From Cyrtodaria siliqua (taxonomy: Eukaryota; Mollusca; Bivalvia; Adapedonta; Hiatellidae): 64,000 nt of DNA. The position numbers were made by a program, and so were the translations under genes. Below are positions 23,905-35,736 of this stretch, piece after piece. The stretch covers positions 62,001 through 126,000 of the forward strand of contig JAWPHD010003282.1 in assembly GCA_037043455.1 (NCBI GenBank). Reading direction: 5' to 3'. The notes beneath the pieces are model-generated. The model ran no database searches, was not told the DNA's origin, and saw only the letters and a list, made by a program, of their open reading frames with translations. The stretch's first letter is position 1, and every line of letters begins with the position of its first letter.

Positions 23905-25450
23905 AAGTTGTTTCATTCATTCAAAAACTTTTGCTAGGGAAACTACTACATTTTTGGACTGTAGCAATATTGAAGCGTTTTTTTTTACTAACAGCAATTT
24001 GGACAATTACACTATGTGAACTTGCCATGAAGATTGTGAATCGCTTATTTTCTATTAGATAATGTTTTCGTCAGGTATGGAACTACCGTTTATAGACAAA
24101 TTGTTGGTATCCCTATGGGTATGAACTGTGCACCCTTTGTCGCAGATTTGTTTTTATTTTGCTATGAAAGAGATTTCATGTTGAATCTTTCACCAGATAC
24201 CCAGGCAGATGTTATGGAAGCATTTAATGACACCTCTCAGTATCTGGATGACATACTGAACATTGCCAACCCATTCGTTTCTACTATGGTTACTAATATA
24301 TATCCTAAAGTTAATATATCTGATACTAACGCTTCTTTTCTCGATTTACACATCTGTATTGAAAGTGGTAAATTAATTAGCAAAATCTATGACAAGAGAG
24401 AAGATTTTAATTTTGATATTGTTAATAATCCCCATTTAGATGGGGATTTTCGTCTTATGGGGCCATGTGTCTCAATTTATTCGTTTTTATAAAGCTTGTT
24501 CTCGAGGTGAGGACTTTAATATTCGTAATCTTTGTATAACTAAAAAGTTACTACATCAGGGCTACCGTTACCATAAACTTCGTAAAACCTTTGCACAATT
24601 TTATTATCGTAACCCTGATCTTCTTTCCAATAATAAAGTAATGTAAGAACATTTCTGCGACACAGACTATCACAACCTGACTTCTATGGTGACGTGATTT
24701 ACATCGTAAGATCGAGGTCATGATCACTTTCATACTATCTTTGTCAAACTTGTTAAAAGGTTTATCAAAAGAGGTTATGACCCTATAATTTTGCAACGCA
24801 CTGCATGCTTGTGGTGGACCCATTTACAGTTCGCCACTATGCTTTCCTCTTTAATTGTGTGATGACCGGACAGGCTTTGAACCCTATGATGACGTCTACC
24901 TAAAGCCCACAAGGAAGTTTGATGTTTGTCTGCAACCTTGTCTTTTCGTGCCCTGAGTGGTTTATCTCTTGTTGCTCTGGCTTCTGCCAAGTCATTGAGT
25001 ATCTTCTTTGTGGCTTTCTAAGCTATTGTCTTTTGCATTTGTATATACACGAGCATCTTTACTTATATTGGCTATATTGCCTATTACTGCAGCTTTTGTG
25101 TTTTGTATTTATATATACACGAGCTTCTTTGTGTTTTACTTATATTGCCTATTAATGCTGCCTTGTCGGTTAGAGAATAGTTCATGGCGGGGATACCTTT
25201 ATTTACAATGTCCCGTTTTAATGGGATAACAGTAGGGTAAGTGTGAGGTTTGGTGCACCCTAGAAGCTGGTTTAAACCTCCAGCGGCCATTTTTGCCACT
25301 GACCGTTCCAAGGCGGTAGCCCTATTGTCAACCCTTTTGTGTTTGCGACGTCATATGCCTTTATTCCTTATTCAGATTGCCATTCATGTTTGTCGTTTTG
25401 CGTGTTTTTGGGTTTACTGTGTTCTGTGAAAGCTGCATTTCCTATTCGAC
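23905..25450 (+). mobile_element. 5'-truncated family A RT element, decayed
   Basis: Starts in the segment upstream of RT motif B' (a degenerate match to 50640) and runs through IVGIPMGMNCAPFVADLF (about 24094-24155), SQYLDDILNI and FLDLHICIESG. Frameshifts at about 24455 and 24700 follow. Coding homology ends near 24900 and the non-coding tail continues to about 25450 with its hairpin at 25281-25300. The YLDD pair is intact in this piece, but motif A is absent. The frame 24115-24492 is the longest surviving segment. Confidence 0.8.
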
Positions 25451-26369
25451 TTTTATACTCATTTATATGCAGATCTAGCTTAAATAATTGTAATGTTACT
25501 TTATATTGTGAAGTATTGTAAATCATCGGCATGACTTAGGTTGATATTCATTTTCACTTACCTTCTGTATTCCAATGTAAGTATCAGTATCTCATTTAGT
25601 TAAAACATACTATTTCACATTTAAAAATATACATAAGGTAAAGAGCAAAATTAAACATTGCAAAATAACTGTTATGGCCTCAAGTTATAAAAGCCACTAA
25701 ACCAATCGACAAGTCCTTGCCATTATAAAGTTATAGGAAGCAAAGTTTACCATTTGTGAAATTACCTCCCTTTACATTGAAATAGAGCGAAATTATAATT
25801 TCTGTCATACATGTAAATTACCACATGTTGCTATTGTTTTCGCATATTTCTTTTGAGACTTATTCCTTAACATAACTGATAACTATGTAAGTTATATTGC
25901 CCAACACTTCTACAAATACCCTATAATCTGGTAAACGGGATTTATGTGTTATTTACTTGCTAAACTTATTTTTATCAATATATTTTTAAATCAGTGATGT
26001 GTTAATCCTTGTAATAGTAAATTATTTGAAGGAAAGCTTTGGATTAGTGTGAAAGGGAAAACTGGTAGTGGAGTTTTCGTTTTTCTTGAGTTTTCTTTTT
26101 TCTTGCAACGAACATCTCAACTGTGGACTTTTCTCAAAAACATAATAACGATGGTATTTTATTGTGTTTGTCAACACATCTTCACATGATGAACTCTGAA
26201 ACCATGCCCAATCCGAAATAATACGAGATAAACGGAGAACGTCGAAAACATGTGACGGCGGGAAGGAAACGCGATACAATATTAAGTTTGTGACCCATTT
26301 TTCATTTTTGGCCAATCGCATATAATTTTAGTACAACCAAGTTCATGGAAAAACAAAGAAGTTTGATCA
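25285..26369. repeat. Segmental duplication, copy 2 (partner 1-914 plus 1812-1982)
   Basis: Collinear with the start of the window. It lacks the 915-1811 element, so it preserves the uninterrupted order (junction at 26201-26208, CTGAAACCATGCCCAATCC). Non-coding; the frame at 26022-26321 is not conserved in the partner. Confidence 0.8.
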
Positions 26370-26524
26370 CACAAATTAAATCGAATTACATTAATTGAAT
26401 TTAAGCTCATGATAAGTATATGATCCTATTCTATGTGTATATGAAAAAAATGCATGCTACATGCGAATATAGAACTTCCTTGCATAACCTCGATAAATGG
26501 CTGATTTCTTTTTGAAAAACTGTA

Positions 26525-27010
26525 TTGCTAGCAAAATATCGTTACAATTACACTATGTGGACTTGCCAAGAAGTTTGTGACTCATTTATATTCCTATTAG
26601 ATACTATTATCGTCAGTAATGGTACTACTGTTAATATACAAATTGGGGGTATCCCTATAGGTATTAGATGTGCACCTCTTGTCACTGACATGTTTTACAT
26701 TGCTATGAAATAGATTCCATGTTGAGTCTTTCACCAGATACTCAGGAAGATTTCATCGAAGGTTTTACTGACACCTATATCTAGATGATATACTAAATCG
26801 TGACAACTCTTTTTCTACTATGGAAAATACTATATACTCTAAAGAACTTCAACTTAACAAAGCCAATATTTCTTATACTGAGGCGTGTTTTTCTTGATTT
26901 GAATATATCCATTGAATATGGAGATATAATAAGCAAAAAGTACGACAAGAGCGATGATTTTAATAATAAAATACTATCGCTTGAAATGTTCCTTGACTGG
27001 TAACGTCTAC
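26525..27010 (+). mobile_element. RT core fragment of a family A-like element, decayed
   Basis: Reads MWTCQEVCDSFIFLLD, then GIPIGIRCAPLVTDMF (motif B' region), then after a stop and frameshifts the LSPDTQED, DDIL and FLDLNISIEYG segments. It is diverged from the 51-kb element and lacks both the 5' half and the tail. Not functional. Confidence 0.75.
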
Positions 27011-27540
27011 ATTTCTTTATCTACTGGAGAGACCTTGACATATCGTAACTCTTCCAGACTGCAAGGTCTTCGATTACTCATAAAACATCTAACTGTATAA
27101 TAGCATGTGTATAACTTGCCGATGTGGTCAACTTGTTAATATAACAAGATACTCCAGTATTGCTTGGCAATACATGATGTCCCCTACCGGTCAGATGTTT
27201 GACAGTAAATGTTTTTTGTTGGACCAGACCAAACAAAAGGCTATGGTTTAGACAAATAACAAAAGCATGCTATATTTCGCAACTTTAACAAAACAAGTTT
27301 GAGTACATACTCTTCCTTACAAATTTGTAAAAGATATACCCAACTTTATTTTTAATCCAGTAGTTTTAAAAACATATTACAAATATAATACAACATGTAG
27401 TAAAAATATATACGCAAAGAAATTAACATCAATTTCAAGTCATGTATTAATATATAAATCTATTTGAAGAGAAGTAACAATCGAATATTTACTGAGAATA
27501 ACGATAGACGCATTAAGCTCCCTTATTTGATGTATAAATA
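27011..27540. other. Non-coding stretch, nothing recognised
   Basis: AT-rich, no exon-like frame or obvious repeat. Confidence 0.4.
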
Positions 27541-27920
27541 ACGACTGAATTATGTTACCATAACAACCACAATTTTTGCCATATCACCAAATAAATGTGT
27601 GTGCAAAATCTCCATATTCTCCTATACTTATGTACCAAGTTTTATGCCATTAGCATTTAGAGTTTTCAAATTATAGCATGATCCTATTTTGTGTGCAATA
27701 ATTTAACTTTTTTGTTGTCATGGAAACCATTATTTTGGTCATATCAACAAACTAAAATAACGCGCATAATCCCCTTATGCCCCTCTACCATATGTAACAT
27801 GTTTCATGAAAATAACTTTTACACTTGTTAAGTTATCGCTGGATCCAGTTTTCCGGACTGACGGACGGACGGGAGGTACACCTATAGTCCCCTCCGGTGA
27901 CAAGCCGGTAGGGGACTAGA
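27541..27920 (+). repeat. Dispersed repeat ending in GACGGACGGACGGG
   Basis: Two related halves (CCATAACAACCACAATTTTTGCC at 27550 and TCATGGAAACCATTATTTTGG at 27718), then TTCCGGACTGACGGACGGAC and ACAAGCCGGTAGGGGACTA. GACGGACGG-type tails also occur at about 16290, 16885, 17740, 22720, 32650 and 47690. Confidence 0.55.
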
Positions 27921-28138
27921 AACACGTGCAAATAAACATCATAACAAAAAATAAAAAATACAGGATGGGTGGGCGGAATTACCCAGGCATAACTACACGC
28001 TCAATACATGTCAAACACAAGGTCAGCGCCAATCAGCATGTGACAGCTACATTAATTTCCGTGGTAGCCATGTCTAACTTATCGGTTGTCTCTGTAAATC
28101 CAGGCAGATCGATGAACACTTAAAAAAGCATGAAGGGA

Positions 28139-28660
28139 GAAATTTGGAAATCGCCGAACACGATAATTACAAAAAATATTCCAGTCTCGGTTTGATTGTT
28201 CATGAACGACAGTCAAAAGTGTTTGCTACCGTCCACGCCCTCTAGCCCCGGGTTGAGTAGAACTCAATATTAAAAATGTCTATAGTACAAACATTCTAAC
28301 CATCCCGAAGATGGTATGCATATGACGGTGAATATGGAACCTTCAAAGAGGTATTTTCATACCATTCCATGGCCAGCGGCGTATGGTCCCAGTTTCTAAC
28401 AAAACGCTTTGCCCTAAACGAGAAAACAATGGGCGAAATAAACAAGATGACATTTATTTGGGAGCAGCGGTTATGAAGCCTGTGCCTCACAGGTAACAGT
28501 CAAAATACTAAATTAAAAAGCAGGCAACATATCATAATGGGGCTTAAACAATACCCAGAATCTTTAAAGGCTTGAGTAGTGGAACCACCTGTTCAAAACT
28601 CCAGTAGGGAAACAAAGGTATTTAAGAATGTGTCACCTATATCTGTAAATATCGGGCTCA
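28139..28660 (+). repeat. Dispersed copy of the 604-bp repeat unit
   Basis: Collinear with 35750-36250 (shared GACTGTTCATGAACG-type start, CACGCCCTCTAGCCCC, GATGGnATGCATATGnCGGTG, and the final CAACATATC segment). The first ~110 bp also resembles the start of the 279-bp unit. Non-coding. Confidence 0.7.
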
Positions 28661-28865
28661 GCGATCATGTCGTGTATCTTGAAATCTATTCTGTGAAGAA
28701 ATCAATTTGATAAAGCAAGTACTAGGAACAAAAGCTTATTCCTGATCTGAGTTAAAATATAAATTAGCTATAAAACTGAAAATCAGTTTCAAATCTATGC
28801 AAATAGAAACATGCATGGAAAACAGCTTCAACAAACGTACAAGTTAGACTCCTGAGAGAAAAGAA

Positions 28866-28972
28866 ATATAAAAATATCGGACAGGGAAAGTAGCATTCAA
28901 GGAGGACAGTCAACCACAAAACACAGAAACAAACACGCAAACAGACAAACAAGAAGGCAAAAGTAATAAAAA
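28866..28972 (-). mobile_element. Terminal ~107 bp of the family A RT-element tail
   Basis: Begins on the plus strand with ATAAAAATATCGGACAGGGA (the complement of the element's 3' terminus) and stops after GAAGGCAAAAGTAATAAAAA. Extreme 5' truncation. Confidence 0.8.
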
Positions 28973-28979
28973 AGATCGC

Positions 28980-29780
28980 TCTCTAGATAGTCATGTTGGC
29001 GTTATGCCCTATATAAAACTTGTATCCATTACAAACCTAGGCATGATCTTGAACCGATGTGAATTGAATGTATATGGGTTGAATTTTTTTTTTCTGAAAC
29101 GCAATCATTTGCCCTTACACAACTGTACAAAATCTCGTACGTTGACCAAATCTTTTATAATTCGAGTGATGTCATTCATGGCACTACTTTAGGGTTTAAC
29201 TCCACAGTTTGGATCAGAATTCATATGCTTCTTCTACACGCATAAAACTGTCATATCTTGGTGACGGTGTAGTTCAATGCCTGCAGATTCAATTTCAGTT
29301 AAGGTTCATCTCATCTGCAACAACAATAAAAATATCTGTCAGCAATTATTAAAAATATTTAAAACCGAAGAAACACTTTTTACTACTTTTTATGGAGCAA
29401 AAAGTGTCCTACCGTGTGTTTCAATATAGCTCACTATGTAGTGAGACCTTGAAGTCTCATCCGAAGGACTGGCCCCATGTTCACAAACACATTTACTTCT
29501 CATTTCAAGCTCAAGCTCAAAACTCAATATCAAAACGGATATCGTCATGTACATGGGACATCGTATTAGCATGAATTATAAAGGAGGACAATGTCACGCC
29601 TTTTGCATTCTGCATTTTAAAGATATTACTGATTCACTGTGCCTTTTAACATGTTTAATATCGGAACACATTTGCCAGATATATGCATGATATTTCAGTG
29701 TGATTGTACATTTATTCAAATGCTCGTAATTGATATTTTGGAAAAGTTCAGCCAAATTTAATGATAATACCTTGTTCATT
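28980..29780. other. Non-coding stretch upstream of the PAN-like gene
   Basis: No exon-like frame. Two short frames cover the same 29390-29574 interval on opposite strands. I see no TATA box that I would defend. Confidence 0.4.
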
Positions 29781-29797
29781 TTTTTTGTAAGACAAAC

Positions 29798-30395
29798 ATG
29801 ATTGCAGTTATATTACTAAGAATCACGAAGGTAGTTCCGAGGGGATTAAAAACGATACTATGGCAGGAACTATTTTTTATGGCTGCTGTACAAATAGTCT
29901 GCGTATTGAGTACACAACTCGTCATAGAAACATTCCAAGCTGAATGTATGATTGGTGACCATGACATCGTCTTGTGGAATAAAGGCTACTCTGGATGCAT
30001 CGATGAATGTCGCGCACGTGCCGAATGTGAGACAATTAACGTACATGTGGGACTGAGAACGTGTCGAATGCATATGCAAAATACTGGCACATTAATGCCA
30101 TGTGATGATGAGACAGAATTCCTGTTTTCGGAGAAGAAAAATTGGAAGCAGGTAATACTAAATCTTCGGTACAAAAATCGTCCAAACATCCCAAAATGAT
30201 CGATACATATATAAATTGTGTGGTCCCTGGACAAGACTAGGGCCATAGAGGTAGATAGCTCGTGTTAAATGTATGTCATGTTAACTAAATTGAGTCATAA
30301 TCATAAGACATGTTTGATTTCAGGGTACTACTGACCATCGCGGCGCAAGCGCCAATGGAGTGATTACAACAGCATGTGCAGTATCCCTGCTTTGA
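29798..30395 (+). CDS. Secreted or membrane-anchored cysteine-rich protein, PAN/Apple-like, two exons
   Basis: Exon 1 is 29798-30151 (118 codons) and ends WKQ at a CAG|GTAATA donor. Exon 2 is 30324-30395 (23 codons and TGA), after the acceptor TGTTTGATTTCAG. The join is phase 0, giving 141 residues. A hydrophobic segment at about residues 21-44 after a basic N-terminus looks like a signal peptide or anchor. Cysteines at 50, 67, 71, 77, 89, 102 and 136 have spacing like PAN/Apple domains (GCIDEC, RAECETINV), which bind protein or sugar ligands outside cells. Exon 2 supplies the last Cys. The frame is intact while its inverted paralogue at 23 kb is broken. The start at 29798 is the first Met; M28 is an alternative. 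The domain call is from spacing only. Confidence 0.6.
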
Positions 30396-30660
30396 ATGTG
30401 CATTCATGTATTTTGGCTTAATGTGCCGTAAAAAAAAGACTCAATCCACATATAAGTATCGAGGGCGCATGCTTCAGTATTAACAGAAATTCAATTTTAA
30501 TTAATGTATATCAATAAGTCGTTTTCGATCAATAGAATCCAACAAAGTTTGTCATTTTTTTAAAAATAAAAATGAATCCATAACTAAATAAATAAATATA
30601 TTTTTACGTAAGGAGATGCATCACATTGATAGTTGCTTCAAGTTGACTATGACGTTGTGT
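30396..30660 (+). repeat. Inverted duplication, plus copy, 3' flank of the PAN-like gene
   Basis: Matches the minus strand of about 22860-23100. It ends near GACGTTGTGTTTTTTTTAG, where a foreign repeat (30662 onward) begins. Confidence 0.75.
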
Positions 30661-30661
30661 T

Positions 30662-31500
30662 TTTTTTAGATCACCTGAGCCGAAGACTCAAGGTGATCTG
30701 TTGGAATCACTCATCGTCCTTACATTTTAACCCGCCCAAGGGGTCACATGTTTTACATAGACTTCTATAGAGAAAAACTTAAAAATCGTGAGCTCAGAAA
30801 CTGCAAGAGCCAGATGTTTAATATTTTACATTTACTATACCTTTATAATCCTCTATCAAGCTTGTTCAAGTGTGAACCTGGGGTCACATTTGGTCCCGCC
30901 TCAGGGGTCACATGTTTTATATAGACTTCTATAGGGAAATACTTTAAAAAATCTGCTTCTTTGAAACTACAAGAGCCAGAGGTTTAATATTTTGCATTTA
31001 CTATTAGCTTGTTCAAATGATGATCTTAGTGTCACATCTGGCCCGCCCCAGAGCTACTTACATAGGAAATGTTATTTTAAAATCTTCTTCTCAGAAACGG
31101 CTTGGTCAATTTTGACAAAACTTCACATGGATGATCCTTCGGTGATTGTGTTTCAAATTTGTTAAAATAAGGTAAATACGACATCCAAGATGAAAAATCT
31201 TTTAATTACTTCTCGTACGCTGGGAAGCAAAGGCCGAGTGTTCAAATCCCACTGGAGGTTGTTTTTGTAATTATTCTTTTTATTATTGTTTCCATGTTTG
31301 GATGTGTTTTTTATTGTGTTTAGTTTTTCTAAAGTTAGTTTATAAGATTTTGCATGTTTTACATAGACTTATATAGTGAAAACTTATAACATTTTTGTTC
31401 AACTGTTACCATGGAGTTGAGGGTTTAAATTTCGGTTGAGGGTGTTATTGTGTTTTGCACTTGTAAAAGGGTATTGAAAGGAATTTAATGATTTTAACAA
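30662..31500 (+). repeat. Unclassified dispersed repeat with internal duplication
   Basis: Starts GATCACCTGAGCCGAAGACT. GGGGTCACATGTTTTACATAGACTTC (30739 onward) recurs as GGGGTCACATGTTTTATATAGACTTC at 30904, so it holds two related sub-units of about 165 bp. No coding potential. It separates the two parts of the inverted duplication. Confidence 0.55.
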
Positions 31501-31504
31501 TTTT

Positions 31505-32622
31505 TTCATCGTTACAAAGATGATCGATTCAGGACAGTCTTAATATCGTTATAATTCAAATCGCTGAACACATGTGAGTTTTTCAGTGTAACTTGCCCTT
31601 AATGGTTTATTCTCTTGTTGCTATGCCTTTGGCCAAGTCATTGAGTACCTTCATTGTGGCTTTCTAGGCTATTGTTTTTTGTATTATATTTACACGAGCA
31701 TATTTGTGTTTTACTTATATTGCCTATTGATGCTGCCTTGTTGGTTAGAGATTAGATCATGGAGGGGATTTCTTTATTTACACTGTCCTGTTTTAATGGG
31801 ATGACAGTAGGGTAAGTGTGAGGTTTGGTACACCCTAGAACCGGTTTAAACCCCCAGTGGCCTTTGTTGCCACTAACCGTTCCAAGGCGGTAGCCGTATT
31901 GTCAACCCTTTTGTGTTTGTGATGTCGTTTGCATTTTTTATTACTTTTGCCTTCTCGTTTGTCTGTTTGCGTGTTTGTTTTTGTGTTTTGTGGTTGACAG
32001 TCGTACTTGAATGCTGCTTTCCGTGTCCGATATTTTTATCCGTCTTACTTTCTGCATGAATTATGTTGATTAATATCGTTATAATTCAAATCGGTGAACA
32101 CCTGTGTGTTTTTCAGTGTAACTTACATTTCACTTGAATTATGTTGATTAATATCGTTATAATTCAAATCGGTGAACACCTGTGTGTTTTTCAGTGTAAC
32201 TTACATTTCACATGAATTATGTTGATTAATATCGTTATAATTCAAATCGCTGAACACATGTGAGTTTTTCAGTGTAACTTACATTCCACTTGAATAATGT
32301 TGATTAATATCGAAATAATTCAAATCGCTCAACACATGTGAGTTTTTCAGTGTAACTTACATTCCACTTGAATAATGTTGATTAATATCGAAATAATTCA
32401 AATCGCTGAACACATGTGAGTTTTTCAGTGTAACTTACATTCCACTTGAATAATGTTGATTAATATCGAAATAATTCAAATCGCTGAACACATGTGAGTT
32501 TTTCAGTGTAACTTACATTCCACTTGAATAATGTTGATTAATATCGAAATAATTCAAATCGCTCAACACATGTGAGTTTTTCAGTGTAACTTACATTCCA
32601 CATGAATTATGTTGATCAATAT
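31505..32622 (+). repeat. 78-bp minisatellite (about 8 units), split by an RT-tail insertion
   Basis: The unit ACATTCCACTTGAATAATGT recurs at 32281 and 32359, a 78-bp period. It carries CAAATCGCTGAACACATGTG. A single copy of the unit exists in the inverted partner (complement of 22790-22850), so the array grew after the duplication. The first unit is interrupted at AGTGTAACTT (31590) by the family A tail and resumes at about 32042. Later units are almost identical, which suggests recent expansion. Confidence 0.85.
31591..32041 (+). mobile_element. Tail-only insertion of the family A RT element
   Basis: Begins GCCCTTAATGGTTTATTCTC and ends TCCGATATTTTTATCCG. It lies inside one 78-bp repeat unit whose two halves flank it. 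The interruption fixes both ends of the inserted piece, showing that the non-coding tail moves as part of the element and that 5' truncation can remove the entire coding region. Confidence 0.85.
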
Positions 32623-32990
32623 CGTTTTTGAACGGGGCATTCTGGTTTGAATTTGTCCGTCCATCCATCCGTCCGTCCGTTTATATGTTTGTAGACCAAC
32701 ATCATGTGTGTCCTTACCATTTTGTTTAATCATGTGTGCATGAATTACTAACTCCTCATTAATTTTTAGATGGATCAATTTACTATTTTGCACGACGACT
32801 CGTATGATTGAACATGATAGCGATGGAAAATATTCATAGTTAGATTATTTTTGTGTGAGTTATGGTTTATATGACTTTTTTAAATTCATAACATATCTAG
32901 AAGAAATGCTCGTGTGTTGTAACTCTTGATTTATTTTTAAGAGGAGTTTTTTAATTTTTGGCATGCTGACTATATATGAATGATGTGATT
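32623..32990 (+). repeat. Inverted duplication, plus copy, distal part, then unassigned
   Basis: 32626-32770 is the complement of about 22640-22760, including the CCATCCATCCGTCCGTCCG run. From 32770 to 32990 nothing is recognised. Confidence 0.65.
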
Positions 32991-32992
32991 AA

Positions 32993-33855
32993 ATACTGAT
33001 AAAGGTGATCCTTTGAGAGCAACAAACACAATTAAGAGAATTAAGCAGCAGACTCGGTTTTATTGAGTCTGTTCATGGGAAGTAATGAAAGAAGCAACAC
33101 TTCTCACACACCCTAGCACTGGCTTAAGCGGTATTCTACTTCAAAGCCACCTATATTGGGCTCGTTAGTCCCAAAGGACCAGTAAAAAATAACACTACTG
33201 ATTCGTAGCACGGGGAGACTTTTTACAGCAGCCACACTGCACTGAACGAACGCTAGTGTGAATGTTAATAAATACTTATAAAGGTGATCCTTTGAGAGCA
33301 ACAAACACAATTAAGAGAATAAAGCAGCAGACTCAGTTTTATTGAGTCTGTTCATGAGAAGTAATTAAAGAAGCAACACTTCTCACGCCCCTAGCACCGG
33401 CTTAAGCGGTATTCTACTTCAAAGCCACCTATATTGGGCTCGTCTTTGGGACCAGTAAAAAATAACACTACTGATTCGTAGCACGGGGAGACATTTTACA
33501 GCCGCCACACTGCACTAAACGAACGCTAGTGTGAATGTTAATAAATACTGATAAAGGTGATCCTTTGAGAGCAACAAACACAATTAACATAATAAAGCAG
33601 CAGACTCGGTTTTATTGAGTCTGTTCATGGGAAGTAATGAAAGAAGCAACACTTCTCACGCCCCCTAGCACCGGCTTAAGCGGTATTCTACTTCAAAGCC
33701 ACCTATATTGGGCTCGTTGGTCCCAAAGGACCAGTAAACAATAACACTACTGATTCGTACCACGGGGAGACTTTTTACAGACGCCACACTGCACTAAACG
33801 AACGCTAGTGTGAATGTTAATAAATACTGATAAAGATGATCCTTTGAGAGCAACA
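32993..33855 (-). repeat. 279-bp tandem repeat, three units
   Basis: AAGGTGATCCTTTGAGAGC starts at 33002, 33281 and 33554, with a variant at 33833. Periods are 279, 273 and 279 bp. Opposite orientation to 8999-9505. Units differ by few bases. The minus frame at 33113-33310 crosses a unit boundary and is not a gene. Confidence 0.9.
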
Positions 33856-33859
33856 CAAT

Positions 33860-34790
33860 TAAAAAGATGACAGCGAAGAAAAATATTTTTGATTTGTTAA
33901 TATTTACATGTGTTCTGGCCCTTTGAAGTTTTTGACATATATAACAACACTACCTATTTGTTTTCCTACGATTTTTTTCATATATTTCTGATAATTCAGT
34001 ATCAAGTGAATGTGATTATTATATTGGTCCTGCATTTGCTCATGACGGACGTGGACCATTGTTACTTCAGACCGAAACATCAACAGGAAGCTCTAAAAGC
34101 TATGTAAAAGAGAAATACATCATCCAAAATTATGGTTTCAAGCAGAGTTTCTGCTGGACTGCTCAGAAGAGTTTTCACTATCCTCTTATAGTTAAGACTG
34201 TTTAAAGCTGTTTTCTCATTCGTTCCAAGATACAAGATTTTGAAATACAGTCCCACTTCTCCAGAAGTCTTGCCACAGAAATCACAGCACCCAAACGCAA
34301 TGGCAGAAATAGAGTTATTAACATTTGGATTGTATCTAGGGTATGCCAGTATATAACATTTTGAAATTTACTTTTATGAAGAAAAAACCCCACTTTAGCT
34401 GTACTACATACACAACATGTTTGATTCTCATTGGTGTTCATTAGAACAAAAATATGACCAAAAAAGTCAGCTAATGTAATACATGCTGTTATGTTGGCTT
34501 CATACGAAAACTGTATTGGAAGGGCCTCATCATTTGATACAAAATTGAATACCACAAATTTCTCATGCAGTTGTATGTTTAACAGTGATATACCGCTGCC
34601 TTTACACATTCCCCCCCCCCCACACACACACACCCACTCCCTCCTCCCCACAAACACCCAAAATGAATAATTACATAACTAAAATAGTGCCTTTAAAATA
34701 TTCAAATTGTATGCAAACACTTTATTCCGAATAAACTGTATCTCCCGAGTATTAAAAACCAGTCGTGTTTCAGTCTAAATAGAGATATAA
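33860..34790. other. Unassigned non-coding DNA with a C/CA tract
   Basis: A homopolymer C run and (CA)n lie at 34608-34635. The 151-codon minus frame 34657-34202 starts inside that simple repeat (Gly-rich start) and shows no domain; I do not call it. Confidence 0.45.
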
Positions 34791-35075
34791 AATCGAACGG
34801 AAAAAGCAGCATTCAAGGACGACAGTCAACCACAAACACACAGAGACACAAAGAACTAATTTAAAAATGAATAAAAGGCCAAATAAGACCTCAAAAACAC
34901 AAAGGGTTGACAATAGGGCTACCGCCTTGGAACGGTCAATGGAAAAAAAGGCCGCTGGGGTTAAAACCAGGATCTAGGGTGCACTAAACCTCACTCTTAC
35001 CCTACCGTCAACCCAGTAAAACGGGACAGTGTAAATAAAGAAATCCCGGCCATAAACTATTCTCATATCTAAATT
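34791..35075 (-). mobile_element. Family A RT-element tail, 5'-truncated
   Basis: Minus strand; contains the hairpin region (GGGCTACCGCCTTGGAACGG at 34916) and the GGTGCACTAAACCTCAC segment, and ends near CATAAACTATTCTCATATC. Terminal part diverged (AAAATCGAACGG). Confidence 0.8.
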
Positions 35076-35079
35076 TCAC

Positions 35080-35735
35080 GTCTGCGGGTTCGAATCCCAC
35101 TGGGAACTCGACGTGTACTACTTTTCCTGTTCGATTTTGATATCTATATTGTACTCGTAAGTAAGGAAATGTCGATGTTTACGAATGGCTGGAGATGTAC
35201 AGTACCGGTCCTACCCAGGAAAAATGGGTTGCCTACCTCCACCACAAAAAATCGACCGTCATATATAACCTTACATGCGCTCTAATTACCTAAACAAAAA
35301 AAGTCCCACGGGAACTAACGACATCCGCAATCGATTGAAATTTTAATTGTTCAATGGAAAACGATCATAGATTATGATTTTCTTTTCTTATAAAAACGCA
35401 TATATATTTAATGAGAATCTTTGATGTTCAGATGTGAATGTATTCCCTCAAGGCGTTCTATAGCGGAACAAAGTCGTATGTATGCCTTGAACATATACTA
35501 GTAATGATTAGTAGAAAACGTCCAATACTCGTGGTATTAAAGTATGCATTTTAGAGAGACGGGGTGTGTAATATGGGGAAGAATTTATCTGGTAGGAACA
35601 ATGTAATAGAAAGCTCTTTTTCAATATGAATTATAATTTTGGTTGAAAATTTGACCATATACAAGTAACTGCTAAACATGTTGCTAAGTAGCAAAACTGC
35701 CGTTGCATTTTGCGTGCGACAATTTGGCTGTCAAA
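35080..35735. other. Unassigned non-coding DNA
   Basis: A B-box-like GGGTTCGAATCCCACTGGG occurs at 35088, but I find no matching A box or cloverleaf. No exon-like frame. Confidence 0.4.
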
Positions 35736-35736
35736 G

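Noticed and set aside
32993..33020. Hammerhead-ribozyme-like core in the 279-bp repeat (CTGAT, hairpin AAAGG-TGAT-CCTTT, then GAGAGC)
   Set aside because: The canonical core needs CTGATGA and GAAA. Both are altered, and one unit has CTTAT. I also looked for CTGATGA near GAAA elsewhere on both strands and found no plausible ribozyme.
34202..34657. 151-codon minus-strand frame
   Set aside because: Begins inside a poly-C/CA tract, has no domain features and no partner elsewhere.
35088..35106. Perfect B-box-like GGGTTCGAATCCCACTGGG, possible tRNA gene
   Set aside because: No A box at the right distance and no cloverleaf could be drawn.
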